Positions 7,499 through 16,360 are shown, counted from the stretch's first letter. The stretch is DNA of 32,520 nucleotides from Lachnospiraceae bacterium (GCA_031272185.1 JAISUG010000012.1:1-32520), one strand, 5' to 3'. A program made the numbers and translations. The notes: generated from the letters alone by a model not told the origin.

Positions 7499-8683
7499 AT
7501 GAGCAAGCGTTTCATATCATATGGCTTGCATGTCATATTGTCCGCGGCGCTGTCTGCGTCACTGTGCGCCCCTGCCTTTGCTTCCGAGCTGGGGCCCGGG
7601 GTGGATGCGGAGGCGGTGACACAGGACATGGCCAAGGCGCAGGAGGCGCTGGCCGACGGGGTGGTTTCCTACGGGGAGCTGCAGGACCTGATACATGCGC
7701 AGAATTCTGACATCGCGGCGGCGTGGGCCACGTTCGCCGACAAGAAGACGGACGTGGTGGCCGCGACCTGGGAGATGGAGAGCGCCAAGCGGGGCATGAC
7801 GAACCTGAAAGAGGACGCCACCGCCCGGTACGACATCATGGGGATCATACAGTACACCACCCAGGAGGCGATCCTGGATGCGGTCATCAAGGGGTACAAG
7901 GATGCCCAGAAGGTATTTGACAAACCCCAGACGGCCAGCGCGCTGCGGTATGCCGAACGCACGGTGACCATGTATGCGCAGCAGGCGATGCTGGGGTACA
8001 TCGCCATCGACGCCAACGAACGCACCCTCAACAAACTGGTGGACATGTACCGGTCCAAGCTCGATGTGACGTCCCAGATGCTGGGGCTGGGCATGGCGAC
8101 GGATTACGAGGTGCAGACCGCCAAGGCCGAGCTTTTGGGCGCCCAGGCACAGCTGATCTCCCTGGCAGGCACGAAGGAGTCCACCAAGCGGGCGCTGTGG
8201 CACCTGCTGGGGCTGGATGGCGCGGCCGATGTGGCCATATCCACGGAGATGCCCTTGGACCTGGATCGCATACCGGCCATGGACCTGGCGGCGGACACCC
8301 AAAAGGCCATCGGGAACAACCAGACGCTCATCGAGATGCGCCATGAGGACAGCACCCACGCCACGGCGCAGGTGGCCAGGCGCCAGCGCACCATAGGGGA
8401 GGCGGAGGATCTGCTGGGGGTGCAGATGGAAAAGCTATACAATGACGTGCTCCAAAAGAAACTGGCCTACGACGCCGCTGTCACGGGGCAGGAAAACGCA
8501 AGGCTCAAAGAGGCGGCGGTGGCCGCCCAGTACCGGCTGGGGTTCCTGGGCCGGACGGAGTACTACGGCTCCCAGCTGACCTACATCCAGAAAGAGGCGG
8601 CCTACGACACCGCCCGCATGGAGCTGCTCCAGGCGATGGAGGCATATGGGTGGGCTGTAACCGGATTAACGGCCGCCGAGTGA
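7499..8683 (+). CDS. TolC-like outer-component/coiled-coil secreted protein, second copy
   Basis: Second TolC-family-like protein, 394 aa. It has a clear signal peptide: MSK, a positive end, a hydrophobic core to about residue 27, and cleavage near AFAS/E. The mature part is almost entirely helical. Its two half-repeats each show the TolC pattern: KLDVTSQMLGLGMATDYEVQ in the first half and AAQYRLGFLGRTEYYGSQLT near the end. It starts 10 bases after the first copy, with AAAGGAGGG directly before ATG. The two proteins share the ALSPE/ASELG mature start and the 'AIGNN-TL' segment (AAIGNNYTLL and KAIGNNQTLI), so they are probably an old tandem duplication. A heteromeric assembly working with the RND pump is an inference. 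The last seven codons are duplicated in the following spacer. Confidence 0.75.
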   Translation: MSKRFISYGLHVILSAALSASLCAPAFASELGPGVDAEAVTQDMAKAQEALADGVVSYGELQDLIHAQNSDIAAAWATFADKKTDVVAATWEMESAKRGMTNLKEDATARYDIMGIIQYTTQEAILDAVIKGYKDAQKVFDKPQTASALRYAERTVTMYAQQAMLGYIAIDANERTLNKLVDMYRSKLDVTSQMLGLGMATDYEVQTAKAELLGAQAQLISLAGTKESTKRALWHLLGLDGAADVAISTEMPLDLDRIPAMDLAADTQKAIGNNQTLIEMRHEDSTHATAQVARRQRTIGEAEDLLGVQMEKLYNDVLQKKLAYDAAVTGQENARLKEAAVAAQYRLGFLGRTEYYGSQLTYIQKEAAYDTARMELLQAMEAYGWAVTGLTAAE

Positions 8684-8738
8684 ATCGCAAACTGCGATTA
8701 ATCGAGCCGTAAACCCTGGATTAACGGCCGCCGAGTGA
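8663..8738. repeat. Duplicated 3' end of the second TolC-like gene
   Basis: GGATTAACGGCCGCCGAGTG plus A (8663-8683, the last codons and TGA) is repeated exactly at 8718-8738, giving a 55-bp period. The second copy runs into a T tract (8739-8745). Between them lies ATCGCA-aac-TGCGAT (8685-8699). The segment GCCGT...ACGGC before the T tract could form a weak terminator. Confidence 0.85.
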
Positions 8739-8755
8739 TTTTTTTCAAAAACTGC

Positions 8756-8784
8756 TTGCATTACCATTCAAGGTGTGCTAATAT
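8756..8784 (+). promoter_or_regulatory. Putative promoter of the S10 ribosomal operon
   Basis: TTGCAT (8756-8761), 17 bases, TAATAT (8779-8784). The -35 sits in TGCTTGCAT, the same 9-mer found at the -35 of the promoter before rpmJ, also with a 17-base spacer. It lies about 390 bases upstream of rpsJ. Confidence 0.65.
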
Positions 8785-8898
8785 AGCAAGGCTGTGGCAT
8801 GATAGCGATGAAGCGTGAGGTTGCTGCCCATTGCCTGTTTGGGTACGCGCAGGCGAAGTGGCAGGTTTTTTACGCAGAGCGAATGTCAAGTTAGGAAA

Positions 8899-9095
8899 CT
8901 GGCGACAAGTCACTGTACAGAAGTTGTAGGTGGTGTGGGGGTCCAGGAGAGGGTTTGTTTGTTTTCGCTTTTTTTATGCCCGATCTGGACACACCCGGAA
9001 GCGTGTACAGTCACCGCTTGTCGTACTGAAACAGGCTGGCGACAGAAAAATCGATAGGCAAATTTCTGTCAACCGCCAGAGCGAGCAAGCTCGCT
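8899..9095 (+). ncRNA. Structured leader RNA of the S10 operon
   Basis: The leader folds into nested helices visible by complementarity. Helices are 8903-8909 with 9017-9023 (CGACAAG/CTTGTCG), 8912-8919 with 9004-9011 (ACTGTACA/TGTACAGT), 8932-8936 with 8991-8995 and 8941-8946 with 8985-8990 (GTCCAG/CTGGAC), closing on a U-rich loop. A second hairpin pairs CTGGCGACAGAAA (9036-9048) with TTTCTGTC (9063-9070) and CGCCAG (9074-9079). A third is AGCGAGC-AA-GCTCGCT (9080-9095). The 9-mer CTGGCGACA occurs at both 8899-8907 and 9036-9044, so either could pair with the strand at 9067-9079. By analogy with S10 operons elsewhere, a ribosomal protein (L4) could bind here. That analogy is inference; I do not recognise a known Rfam class. 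Confidence 0.6.
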
Positions 9096-9181
9096 TGGGA
9101 CTTTGAAGGTGATGCTGCCGTGTTTGGCGCGGGATGTCACGCCCCAAAGATCCGGAGTGCGAAGAGGAGGCGACTTTTTTT

Positions 9182-9499
9182 ATGGCAACACAGATCATGA
9201 GGATCATCCTGAAAGCGTATGACCACCAGCTGGTGGACCAGTCTGCGGCGAAGATCGTGGACACGGTGAAGAAAAACGGTTCCGACGTGAGCGGGCCGGT
9301 GCCGCTGCCCACCAAGAAAGAGATCATCACCATCCTGCGTGCGGTGCACAAGTACAAAGACTCCCGGGAGCAGTTCGAGCAGAGGACCCACAAGAGGCTG
9401 ATTGATATCATCACGCCCACCCAGAAGACCGTGGACGCATTGGCGCGCCTGGAGATGCCTGCGGGCGTGCATATCGACATAAAGATGAAAACGAAGTGA
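9182..9499 (+). CDS. rpsJ: 30S ribosomal protein S10
   Basis: Component of the 30S head and of the NusB/NusE antitermination complex. The 105-aa product contains the diagnostic [20 protein letters not shown] start and [20 protein letters not shown] near the end. The ATG at 9182 is chosen over an in-frame ATG at 9134: the S10 family begins at this methionine, and GAGGAGG (9164-9170) lies 11 bases before it, with a run of seven T between. It opens the S10 operon behind the structured leader, and 283 bases of non-coding sequence separate it from rplC, longer than usual. Confidence 0.97.
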   Translation: MATQIMRIILKAYDHQLVDQSAAKIVDTVKKNGSDVSGPVPLPTKKEIITILRAVHKYKDSREQFEQRTHKRLIDIITPTQKTVDALARLEMPAGVHIDIKMKTK

Positions 9500-9782
9500 C
9501 GCAGGGCAGCGATGCCCTTTGGAACGAAGCCGGTGCGGCCTGCCCGGGAAACCGGTGGGCGGCGCCGCGCACGGGGCTGACGGACGCAACCCCGGAAACG
9601 ATGCAAGGCGCAAAGGCGCAATTCTAGGATGATTCCAGGCGGGGACACCAGACGGACGGGCACACCCCATCCGCATCGCGCGCCGGCCCTATACATGGGC
9701 TGGGGCGGATTGGGGGGCGTGGGGCAGGTCCGGCGGTTCGCCCAAGTGGAATCCGCTGTAGAAAGGAATAAAGGCATATAGG
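9500..9782. other. Long rpsJ-rplC spacer without a recognised gene
   Basis: 283 bases, GC-rich, no convincing reading frame. A small hairpin GGGCA-gcga-TGCCC lies just after rpsJ (about 9505-9518). A G-rich block (about 9700-9740) precedes the GAAAGGA/AAGG ribosome binding site of rplC. No promoter stands out. Confidence 0.6.
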
Positions 9783-10418
9783 ATGAAGAAAGCGATTTTG
9801 GCGACGAAAGTCGGCATGACCCAAGTGTTCGGTGAAAACGGCGTGCTCACACCCGTGACGGTGCTGCAGGCGGGCCCTTGCGTGGTGACGCAAGTCAAGA
9901 CATTGGAAAACGACGGCTACGAGGCGGTGCAGGTAGGCTTCGTGGACAAGAGGGCCAAACTGGTGAACAAGCCCACCAAGGGGCATTTCGACAAGGCGGG
10001 GGTTTCCTACAAGCGTTATGTGCGGGAGCTGAAGCTGGACGATGCCGCGAACTATTCCCTGAAAGACGAGATCAAGGCTGATGTTTTCGCGCCCGGCGAC
10101 AAAGTGGACGCGACCGCGATTTCCAAGGGCAAAGGTTTCCAGGGCGCCATCAAGCGCCACGGCCAGTCCCGCGGCCCCATGGCCCACGGCTCCAAGTTCC
10201 ACCGCCACGCCGGTTCCAACGGTGCGGCCAGTGACCCCAGCAAGGTGTTCAAGGGCAAGAAGATGCCCGGGCGCATGGGGCATGTGCAGGTGACCGTGCA
10301 GAACCTGGAAGTGGTGCAGGTGGACGCGGACAGGAACCTCCTGTTGATCAAGGGCTCCGTGCCCGGCCCGAAAAAATCGCTGGTGACGGTGAAGTCCACC
10401 GTGAAGTCCGGCAAGTAA
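9783..10418 (+). CDS. rplC: 50S ribosomal protein L3
   Basis: Early 50S assembly protein whose loop reaches towards the peptidyl-transferase centre. The 211-aa product has the standard start [20 protein letters not shown] and the L3 signature [20 protein letters not shown] followed by [11 protein letters not shown]. Its glutamine in GQSRGP is the residue methylated in E. coli L3. The start at 9783 has AAGG 8 bases upstream. It is followed 27 bases later by rplD, in the order universal for S10 operons. Confidence 0.97.
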   Translation: MKKAILATKVGMTQVFGENGVLTPVTVLQAGPCVVTQVKTLENDGYEAVQVGFVDKRAKLVNKPTKGHFDKAGVSYKRYVRELKLDDAANYSLKDEIKADVFAPGDKVDATAISKGKGFQGAIKRHGQSRGPMAHGSKFHRHAGSNGAASDPSKVFKGKKMPGRMGHVQVTVQNLEVVQVDADRNLLLIKGSVPGPKKSLVTVKSTVKSGK

Positions 10419-10445
10419 ACCCTTGGAGAGGAGGAACACAATCAG

Positions 10446-11066
10446 ATGGCAAGCGTAGCTGTTTATGATATGGAAGGCAAGGAAGTCGAAACCATCGAAC
10501 TGAGCGATGCGGTTTTCGGCGCGAAGATAAACGAACATCTGGTGCATCTGTCGGTGGTGGCCCAGCTGGCGAACAAGCGTCAGGGCACCCAGAAAGCCAA
10601 GACCCGCGGGGAGGTGTCCGGGGGCGGACGCAAACCCTGGCGGCAGAAAGGGACCGGCCACGCCAGGCAGGGTTCCACCAGGGCGCCCCAGTGGAAAGGC
10701 GGCGGCGTGGTGTTCGCGCCGGTGCCCAGGGACTACACCATCCACCTCAACAAAAAAGAAAAGAGGGCTGCCCTGAAAGCGGCGCTCACCAGCAGGCTGC
10801 AGGCGGAAAAGCTGGTGGCGGTCACGGAACTTAAGTTTTCCGAGATCAAGACCAAGGAGTTCAAACGGGTGATGGACAACCTGAAAGTGACAAAGGCGCT
10901 GGTGGTGCTGGATGAAAACAGCGACAACGCCTACCTGTCCGGCCGGAACATCCCCGACATCAAGCTGGCCAGGTTCAACACCATCAACGTCTACGATATC
11001 CTCAAGTACAACACGCTGGTGGCGACCAAGGCGGCACTGTCCGCCATCGAGGAGGTGTACGCATAA
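10446..11066 (+). CDS. rplD: 50S ribosomal protein L4
   Basis: 50S protein lining the exit tunnel; in E. coli it also represses the S10 operon by binding its leader. The 206-aa product shows the L4 core KRQGTQKAKTRGEVSGGGRK followed by PWRQKGTGHARQGSTRAPQW (tunnel-loop region). The C-terminal half ends with the KYNTLVATKAALSAIEEVYA segment. GAGAGGAGG (10426-10434) precedes the ATG by 11 bases. Its TAA overlaps the rplW ATG by one base, which favours translational coupling. Confidence 0.97.
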   Translation: MASVAVYDMEGKEVETIELSDAVFGAKINEHLVHLSVVAQLANKRQGTQKAKTRGEVSGGGRKPWRQKGTGHARQGSTRAPQWKGGGVVFAPVPRDYTIHLNKKEKRAALKAALTSRLQAEKLVAVTELKFSEIKTKEFKRVMDNLKVTKALVVLDENSDNAYLSGRNIPDIKLARFNTINVYDILKYNTLVATKAALSAIEEVYA

Positions 11067-11365
11067 TGGCAAACATCCAATATTACGACGTCATCCAGAG
11101 GCCGGTCATCACGGAAAAGAGCATGGGTATGATGGCCGCGAAGGAATACACATTTTACGTCCATACCGAAGCAAACAAAGCCATGATTAAGGAAGCGGTG
11201 GAGCGCATGTTCCCCGGCACCAAGGTGGAAAGGGTCAACACGCTCAACATCCAAGGCAAGAAAAAGCGCCGTGGGACCAGCGTGGGGCTGTCCGCGAAAA
11301 AGAAAAAGGCTATGGTGAAACTGACGCCCGAGAGCAAAGAGATCGAGATCTTCTCAGGGCTGTGA
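11066..11365 (+). CDS. rplW: 50S ribosomal protein L23
   Basis: Exit-tunnel rim protein that docks trigger factor and SRP. The 99-aa product begins with YYDVIQRPVITEKSMGMMAA, contains YTFYVHTEANKAMIKEAVER, and ends in the KKAMVKLTPESKEIEIFSGL segment, all typical of bacterial L23. The ATG overlaps the rplD stop (TAATG), and the ribosome binding site GAGGAGGTG lies inside the rplD 3' end. A 130-base spacer follows. Confidence 0.97.
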   Translation: MANIQYYDVIQRPVITEKSMGMMAAKEYTFYVHTEANKAMIKEAVERMFPGTKVERVNTLNIQGKKKRRGTSVGLSAKKKKAMVKLTPESKEIEIFSGL

Positions 11366-11380
11366 CGCAAACTCAACGCA

Positions 11381-11406
11381 AGGCGGGTAGGCAAAGCGCC
11401 CCGCCT
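11381..11406 (+). promoter_or_regulatory. Stem-loop in the rplW-rplB spacer
   Basis: AGGCGGG (11381-11387) pairs with CCCGCCT (11400-11406) across a 12-base loop, 15 bases after rplW. No T tract follows, so it is not a classical terminator. It may be an mRNA processing or stability element. Confidence 0.4.
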
Positions 11407-11495
11407 AAGCGGAGGATTCGGGGCATGGGCACAGACTGACGGGCGGGGACGCCCGGGCGCGCAGGCCATGAACCGATGGACCGAAAGGAGAAACC

Positions 11496-12344
11496 ATGGG
11501 AATCAAGACATATGGCCCATATACGCCTTCCAGGAGGCATATGACCGGGTCTGATTTTGCGGAAATCACCAAATACGGCCCCGAAAAGTCGTTGGTGACT
11601 TCACTCAAGAAAAAGTCAGGCCGCAACAACCAGGGCAAGATCACCTGCCGCCACAGGGGCGGCGGGGAGAAACGCAAGTACCGCATCATCGATTTCAAGA
11701 GAAATAGCAAAGACGGCATGCTGGCCACGGTGAAGGGCATCGAGTACGACCCCAACCGCACGGCGAACATCGCCCTCATCTGCTACGAGGACGGCACGAA
11801 GACTTATATCCTCGCGCCGGCGGGCCTCACCGACGGCATGCAGGTCATGAGCGGCCCCACCGCCGAGGCCAGGGTGGGCAACTGCCTGCCCCTCCAGAAT
11901 ATCCCGGTGGGCGCACAGATCCACAACATCGAACTGTACCCCGGCAAGGGCGGGCAGCTGGTACGCTCCGCAGGCAACGTGGCGCAGCTCATGGCCAAAG
12001 AAGGCAAGTACGCAACCATCCGCCTCCCATCCGGGGAGATGCGCATGGTGCCCATCGTGTGCCGGGCCACCATCGGGGTGGTGGGCAACGGCGACCATTC
12101 CCTCATAAACATCGGCAAAGCAGGCAGGAAGCGACATATGGGCTTCAGGCCCACGGTCCGCGGCTCCGTCATGAACCCCAACGACCACCCCCACGGCGGC
12201 GGCGAGGGCAAGACGGGCATCGGGCGCCCGGGGCCGTCCACGCCTTGGGGCAAACCGGCGTTGGGACTGAAGACCAGGAAGAGGAAGAAACAGTCCAACA
12301 AACTTATCGTCCGTCGCCGCGATGGCAGGCTCTTGCAAGGTTAA
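11496..12344 (+). CDS. rplB: 50S ribosomal protein L2
   Basis: Core 50S protein needed for subunit association and peptidyl transfer. The 282-aa product has the N-terminal [20 protein letters not shown], the OB/SH3 core [20 protein letters not shown], and the C-terminal [20 protein letters not shown] followed by [20 protein letters not shown]. The conserved His of HPHGGGEG is present. Length is slightly above the common 274-277 aa. AAAGGAG lies just upstream of the ATG, and the TAA overlaps the AAAGGAGG of rpsS. Confidence 0.97.
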   Translation: MGIKTYGPYTPSRRHMTGSDFAEITKYGPEKSLVTSLKKKSGRNNQGKITCRHRGGGEKRKYRIIDFKRNSKDGMLATVKGIEYDPNRTANIALICYEDGTKTYILAPAGLTDGMQVMSGPTAEARVGNCLPLQNIPVGAQIHNIELYPGKGGQLVRSAGNVAQLMAKEGKYATIRLPSGEMRMVPIVCRATIGVVGNGDHSLINIGKAGRKRHMGFRPTVRGSVMNPNDHPHGGGEGKTGIGRPGPSTPWGKPALGLKTRKRKKQSNKLIVRRRDGRLLQG

Positions 12345-12359
12345 AGGAGGATGTAAGGA

Positions 12360-12641
12360 ATGGCACGTTCACTGAAAAAAGGACCCTTTGCTGATGCGCA
12401 TCTGTTGAAAAAGGTCGATGCCCTGAATGATTCCGGATCCCACCAGGTCATCAAGACGTGGTCCCGGCGCTCCACGATTTTTCCGCAGATGGTGGGTCAC
12501 ACGATAGCCGTCCATGACGGGAGGAAACATGTGCCGGTCTACCTGACCGAGGACATGGTGGGCCACAAGCTGGGCGAGTTCGTCGCCACGCGCACCTACC
12601 GCGGCCATGGCAAAGACGAAAAGAGGTCGGGCCGCAAGTAG
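12360..12641 (+). CDS. rpsS: 30S ribosomal protein S19
   Basis: 30S head protein contacting S13 and the A-site finger. The 93-aa product starts [20 protein letters not shown] and contains [20 protein letters not shown] and [20 protein letters not shown], the family pattern. The ATG at 12360 is 9 bases after AAAGGAGG. It sits 15 bases after rplB and 28 bases before the chosen start of rplV. Confidence 0.97.
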   Translation: MARSLKKGPFADAHLLKKVDALNDSGSHQVIKTWSRRSTIFPQMVGHTIAVHDGRKHVPVYLTEDMVGHKLGEFVATRTYRGHGKDEKRSGRK

Positions 12642-12669
12642 GGCGGGCCCGTGGAAGGAGGGTTTCCAT

Positions 12670-13059
12670 ATGTCATTGGGACATAGATCGCAGATCAAGA
12701 GAGAGAGAAACGCAATCAAGGACGAGCGCCCCAGGGCGAAGCTGTCCTTTGTGCGGGTGCCCACCCAGAAGGCTTGTTTCGTGCTGGATGCCATCAGGGG
12801 CAAGGATGTGCGCACCGCCCAGGCGATATTGCAATACAGCCCAAGGTATGCTTCCGAGGTCATCGGGAAGCTCCTGAAGTCCGCCATCGCCAACGCCGAG
12901 AACAACAAACAGATGAACCCGGACAATCTCTACATCGAGGAATGCTACGCCAACCAAGGGCCCACCATGAAGCGGGTGAAACCCCGCGCCCAGGGCCGGG
13001 CGTACCGCATCCTGAAAAGAAGCAGCCACATCACCATCGTGTTGAATGAAAAGGCGTAA
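12670..13059 (+). CDS. rplV: 50S ribosomal protein L22
   Basis: 50S protein with a beta-hairpin in the exit tunnel; macrolide resistance can arise here. The 129-aa product reads [20 protein letters not shown], then [20 protein letters not shown] and the tunnel hairpin [21 protein letters not shown] place the start at 12670 ([10 protein letters not shown]), 7 bases after GGAAGGAGGG. A longer in-frame opening at 12607 overlaps the end of rpsS and lacks family similarity. It is followed 11 bases later by rpsC. Confidence 0.96.
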   Translation: MSLGHRSQIKRERNAIKDERPRAKLSFVRVPTQKACFVLDAIRGKDVRTAQAILQYSPRYASEVIGKLLKSAIANAENNKQMNPDNLYIEECYANQGPTMKRVKPRAQGRAYRILKRSSHITIVLNEKA

Positions 13060-13070
13060 GGGGGAGGACT

Positions 13071-13727
13071 ATGGGACAGAAAGTTAACCCACATGGGCTT
13101 AGGGTCGGAGTCATAAGGGATTGGGATTCCAGGTGGTATGCGGAAGCGGATTTCGCGGATTGCCTGGTGGAGGACTACAAGATCCGCCAGTTCCTGAAAA
13201 AGAAGCTCTTTGCTTCCGGCATTTCCAAGATAGAGATCGAGCGTGCCGCCGACCGGGTGAAAGTGGTGGTGCACACCGCCAAACCCGGCATCGTCATCGG
13301 CAAGGGCGGCGCCGAGATCGACAAACTCAAAAACGAAGTGCAGAAGCTCACGAAAAAGAAACTGTTTTTGGACGTGAAGGAAATCAAACGCCCGGACCGC
13401 GAAGCGCAGCTGGTGGCGGAGAACATCGCCCAGCAGCTGGAGGGCCGCGTGTCATTCCGCCGCGCCATGAAGTCCGCCATGTCCCGCTCCATGAAACAGG
13501 GCGTGCTGGGCATAAAGACGGCAGTCTCCGGGCGCCTGGGGGGCGCCGAGATCGCCCGCTCCGAGCATTACAGCGAGGGGACCATCCCGCTGCAGACCCT
13601 GCGTGCCGACATCGACTACGGTTTCGCCGAGGCGGACACCACATACGGCAAGCTGGGCGTAAAGGTCTGGATTTATAAAGGCGAGATCCTTCCCACGAAA
13701 GGGAACAAGGAAGGGAGCGATAAATAA
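13071..13727 (+). CDS. rpsC: 30S ribosomal protein S3
   Basis: 30S head protein at the mRNA entry channel. The 218-aa product begins [20 protein letters not shown]. It has a type II KH domain with the GKGG loop at residues 77-80 ([20 protein letters not shown]) and the C-terminal domain [20 protein letters not shown], ending [27 protein letters not shown] precedes the ATG. Its TAA overlaps the rplP ATG by one base. Confidence 0.97.
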   Translation: MGQKVNPHGLRVGVIRDWDSRWYAEADFADCLVEDYKIRQFLKKKLFASGISKIEIERAADRVKVVVHTAKPGIVIGKGGAEIDKLKNEVQKLTKKKLFLDVKEIKRPDREAQLVAENIAQQLEGRVSFRRAMKSAMSRSMKQGVLGIKTAVSGRLGGAEIARSEHYSEGTIPLQTLRADIDYGFAEADTTYGKLGVKVWIYKGEILPTKGNKEGSDK

Positions 13728-14167
13728 TGTTAATGCCTAAGAGAGTCAAACACCGTAAGCAGTTCCGGGGTTCCATGGCTGGAAAGGCCCTTCGGGGGAA
13801 TTTCATTTCCAACGGGGAGTACGGGCTGGTCGCGACCGAGCCTTGCTGGATCAAATCCAACCAAATAGAGGCCGCCCGTGTGGCCATGACCCGTTACATC
13901 AAGCGCGGCGGAAAGGTGTGGATCAAGATATTCCCTGACAAGCCCGTGACCACGAAACCCGCCGAGACCCGTATGGGTTCCGGCAAAGGCTCGCTGGAAT
14001 ACTGGGTGGCGGTAGTGAAGCCCGGCAGGGTGCTGTTCGAGATCGCCGGGGTGGATGAGGAGATCGCCAGGGAAGCGTTGCGCCTTGCCATGCACAAATT
14101 GCCATGCAAGTGCAAAATCGCTTCCAAGGCAGATTTGGAAGGCGGTGAATCAAGTGAAAACAAGTAA
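13727..14167 (+). CDS. rplP: 50S ribosomal protein L16
   Basis: 50S protein near the A-site tRNA and peptidyl-transferase entrance. The 146-aa product starts [20 protein letters not shown] and contains [20 protein letters not shown], then [20 protein letters not shown] and [20 protein letters not shown]. The start at 13727 (MLMPK) agrees with the family and is coupled to the rpsC stop. The 3' end overlaps the first 14 bases of rpmC. Confidence 0.97.
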   Translation: MLMPKRVKHRKQFRGSMAGKALRGNFISNGEYGLVATEPCWIKSNQIEAARVAMTRYIKRGGKVWIKIFPDKPVTTKPAETRMGSGKGSLEYWVAVVKPGRVLFEIAGVDEEIAREALRLAMHKLPCKCKIASKADLEGGESSENK

Positions 14168-14360
14168 ATACCTCATAGAATTGCGGGAAAAGACACCCTC
14201 TGAACTGAAAGAAGAGCTGGTGACCGCCAAGAAGGAGCTGTTTAACCTGCGGTTTCAGAACGCCACCAACCAGTTGGACAACACCAGCCGCATCAAGGAA
14301 GTCCGCAAGAACATCGCCCGGATCCAGACCTTGATCACGGAGAAGTCCAAAACAGCCTAG
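14154..14360 (+). CDS. rpmC: 50S ribosomal protein L29
   Basis: Small helical-hairpin protein at the exit-tunnel rim beside L23. Starting from a GTG at 14154, it is a 68-aa protein beginning [20 protein letters not shown], followed by the family core [20 protein letters not shown]. The GTG is chosen because GGAAGGCGG lies about 8 bases upstream and the product then has the family length; a longer in-frame ATG opening lies inside rplP. The overlap of 14 bases with rplP suggests translational coupling. Confidence 0.94.
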   Translation: MKTSKYLIELREKTPSELKEELVTAKKELFNLRFQNATNQLDNTSRIKEVRKNIARIQTLITEKSKTA

Positions 14361-14383
14361 AAAAGCGGAAGGAAGGATGGGCA

Positions 14384-14638
14384 ATGGAAAGGAATCTTAG
14401 AAAAACGCGTACCGGCAAGGTTGTCAGCGACAAGATGGACAAGACCATCGTGGTTGCCATCGAAAACCGGGTGAAACACCCGCTGTACGGGAAGATCGTC
14501 AAACGGACCATAAAGCTGAAAGCCCACGACGAGAAGAATGAATGTGGCATCGGCGACACCGTGAAGGTGATGGAGACCAGGCCGCTGTCAAAGGAAAAAC
14601 GCTGGCGCCTGGTGGAAATCCTCGAAAAAGCGAAATAA
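14384..14638 (+). CDS. rpsQ: 30S ribosomal protein S17
   Basis: Primary 16S-binding OB-fold protein. The 84-aa product has [20 protein letters not shown], then [20 protein letters not shown], and the [20 protein letters not shown] signature. AAGGAAGG (14369-14376) lies 7 bases before the ATG. It is followed by a 110-base spacer before rplN, long for this cluster, with a CATGG-GGCC-attt-GGCCATG self-complementary segment (about 14656-14676). Confidence 0.96.
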   Translation: MERNLRKTRTGKVVSDKMDKTIVVAIENRVKHPLYGKIVKRTIKLKAHDEKNECGIGDTVKVMETRPLSKEKRWRLVEILEKAK

Positions 14639-14748
14639 TGCTATGTCAAGAGGCATGGGGCCATTTGGCCATGTGACGGCGCCGCAGCACATTACCCGAA
14701 GGCACCGGGGGGCGGCGGCACGGAATTTGCAAGGAAGGGGCATAGACC

Positions 14749-15117
14749 ATGATTCAGCAAGAAACACGCTTGCGGGTCGCCGACAACACAGGGGCGAAGG
14801 AGATACTTTGCATTCGGGTGATGGGCGGTTCCAAGAGAAGGTATGGATATATCGGTGATATTATCGTCGCCACGGTCAAAAGCGCAACACCCGGCGGTGT
14901 TGTCAAGAAAGGCGACGTGGTGAAAGCCGTCATCGTACGGACGGTCAACACGACGCGCAGGAAAGACGGGTCGTACATCCGGTTCGACGAGAACGCAGCG
15001 GTGATCATCAAGGACGACAAAACCCCCAGGGGCACCCGTATATTTGGGCCGGTGGCGAGGGAGCTGCGGGAGAAGCAGTTCATGAAGATCGTGTCCCTGG
15101 CGCCGGAAGTATTGTAG
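14749..15117 (+). CDS. rplN: 50S ribosomal protein L14
   Basis: 50S interface protein, contact of the silencing factor RsfS. The 122-aa product starts [20 protein letters not shown] and has [20 protein letters not shown] plus the C-terminal [20 protein letters not shown], all canonical. GGAAGGGG (14733-14740) precedes the ATG by 8 bases. rplX follows after 11 bases. Confidence 0.97.
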   Translation: MIQQETRLRVADNTGAKEILCIRVMGGSKRRYGYIGDIIVATVKSATPGGVVKKGDVVKAVIVRTVNTTRRKDGSYIRFDENAAVIIKDDKTPRGTRIFGPVARELREKQFMKIVSLAPEVL

Positions 15118-15128
15118 GAGGGGCTACC

Positions 15129-15434
15129 ATGCAGAAAATCAGGAAAGACGATCTGGTGAAGATCATAGCGGGCAAGGACAAGGGCAAGACCGGCAAGGTC
15201 CTGAAGATGGAACTGAAGAAAGACCGGGTGCTGGTGGAGGGCTGCAACATGATCACCAAGCACGCAAAGCCCAGCGCGAAAAATGTCAACGGCGGCATCA
15301 TCACCCAGGAGGCCCCGCTCCACATCTCCAACGTGATGCTGGTGGTGGACGGACAGCCCACCCGCGTGGGGTTTGAGGTCAGGGACGGTAAGAAAGTGCG
15401 CGTAGCCCGGAAGACCGGCAAGGTCATCGGTTAG
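15129..15434 (+). CDS. rplX: 50S ribosomal protein L24
   Basis: 50S assembly initiator with an N-terminal KOW motif ([20 protein letters not shown], then KVLKM). The rest is [20 protein letters not shown] and [20 protein letters not shown]. The 101-aa length is normal. TAGGAGGGG overlaps the rplN stop and lies 5 bases before the ATG. Confidence 0.97.
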   Translation: MQKIRKDDLVKIIAGKDKGKTGKVLKMELKKDRVLVEGCNMITKHAKPSAKNVNGGIITQEAPLHISNVMLVVDGQPTRVGFEVRDGKKVRVARKTGKVIG

Positions 15435-15453
15435 GCGTAGAACGGAGGCAAAC

Positions 15454-15993
15454 GTGGCCAGATTGAAAGAAATCTACCAGAAAGAGATCGTGGACGCCAT
15501 GACGAAGAAATTCGGCTACAAGAACGTCATGGAAGTGCCGAAGCTGGATAAGATCGTCATAAACATGGGCGTGGGCGAAGCGAAAGAAAATGTCAAGGTG
15601 CTGGACTCGGCGCTGCGGGACATGGAAATCATCGCCGGGCAGAAAGGCGTCACCACCAAGGCGAAAAAATCCGTGGCAAACTTCAAGATCCGCGAAGGCA
15701 TGAAGATCGGGTGCAAGGTGACGCTGCGGGGCGAAAAGATGTACGAGTTCGCCGACAGGCTCATCAACCTGGCGCTGCCCAGGGTGCGCGACTTTCGCGG
15801 CGTTTCAGCCAATTCCTTCGATGGGCGCGGCAACTATGCGCTGGGCCTCAAAGAACAGCTGATTTTTCCGGAAATCGAGTACGACAAGATTGACAAGGTG
15901 CGGGGCATGGACGTGATTTTCGTCACCACGGCCAAGACCGACGAGGAAGCCAGGGAGCTGCTCGGGCTGTTCAATATGCCGTTCAGGAAATAG
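15454..15993 (+). CDS. rplE: 50S ribosomal protein L5
   Basis: 5S-rRNA-binding protein of the central protuberance that contacts P-site tRNA. The 179-aa product starts at a GTG (15454) after CGGAGG. It contains [40 protein letters not shown] and the family's [20 protein letters not shown], ending [15 protein letters not shown]. In E. coli, S8 represses the spc operon by binding near the L5 start. No comparable site is obvious here. Confidence 0.97.
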   Translation: MARLKEIYQKEIVDAMTKKFGYKNVMEVPKLDKIVINMGVGEAKENVKVLDSALRDMEIIAGQKGVTTKAKKSVANFKIREGMKIGCKVTLRGEKMYEFADRLINLALPRVRDFRGVSANSFDGRGNYALGLKEQLIFPEIEYDKIDKVRGMDVIFVTTAKTDEEARELLGLFNMPFRK

Positions 15994-16007
15994 GAGGAGG
16001 AAGGAAG

Positions 16008-16193
16008 ATGGCGAAAACGTCACAGAAAATCCGTCAGCAAAGACCGGCGAAGTTTTCCACCCGGGAGTACAACCGCTGCAAGATCTGCGGCCGCCCCCAT
16101 GCGTACCTGCGCAAATACGGGGTTTGCCGTATCTGTTTCCGCGAACTGGCCTACAAGGGCCAGATACCGGGGGTAAAAAAGGCCAGCTGGTGA
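16008..16193 (+). CDS. rpsN: 30S ribosomal protein S14, zinc-binding type (type Z)
   Basis: 30S head protein. The 61-aa short form carries the zinc ribbon [20 protein letters not shown] (Cys-x2-Cys, then Cys-x2-Cys), the form usual in Firmicutes and Actinobacteria, and ends [18 protein letters not shown]. The Cys-less long paralogue, used under zinc limitation by some species, is not in the window. A very strong ribosome binding site (AGGAGGAGGAAGGA) leads the ATG. The last codons form the beginning of a 49-bp tandem repeat that fills the downstream spacer. Confidence 0.97.
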   Translation: MAKTSQKIRQQRPAKFSTREYNRCKICGRPHAYLRKYGVCRICFRELAYKGQIPGVKKASW

Positions 16194-16294
16194 ATACTGT
16201 AAGCTAGAGAACACCTAGCTGCTGGCCTTGGCCAGACTGGTGATACAGTAAGTTAGAGAACACCTAGCTGCTAGCCTTAGCCAGACTGGTAAGC
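16183..16294. repeat. 49-bp tandem repeat covering the rpsN stop codon and spacer
   Basis: Two units with a 49-bp period (about 16183-16231 and 16232-16280) and a partial third (16281-16294). The shared core is TAGAGAACACCTAGCTGCT, starting at 16205 and 16254. The first unit begins in the last codons of rpsN (CCAGCTGGTGA). Each unit has a small hairpin (CTGGCC-TT-GGCCAG in unit 1, imperfect in unit 2). Confidence 0.88.
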
Positions 16295-16360
16295 AAATCA
16301 AACCATATCATCCCGTCCGGTGGTTTATAGGGTGGGGTGTGTGATAGGAGGGAAATTATC

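Noticed and set aside
8815..9057. 80-aa open frame in the S10 leader
   Set aside because: No ribosome binding site, no family resemblance, and the region is better explained by extensive RNA pairing.
8899..9095. S10 leader considered as a T-box or known riboswitch
   Set aside because: No T-box sequence (AGGGTGGNACCGCG-like) and no terminator/antiterminator T tract close to rpsJ.
9624..11072. 482-aa minus-strand open frame opposite rplC and rplD
   Set aside because: Antisense shadow; His/Gly/Leu-rich sequence without motifs.
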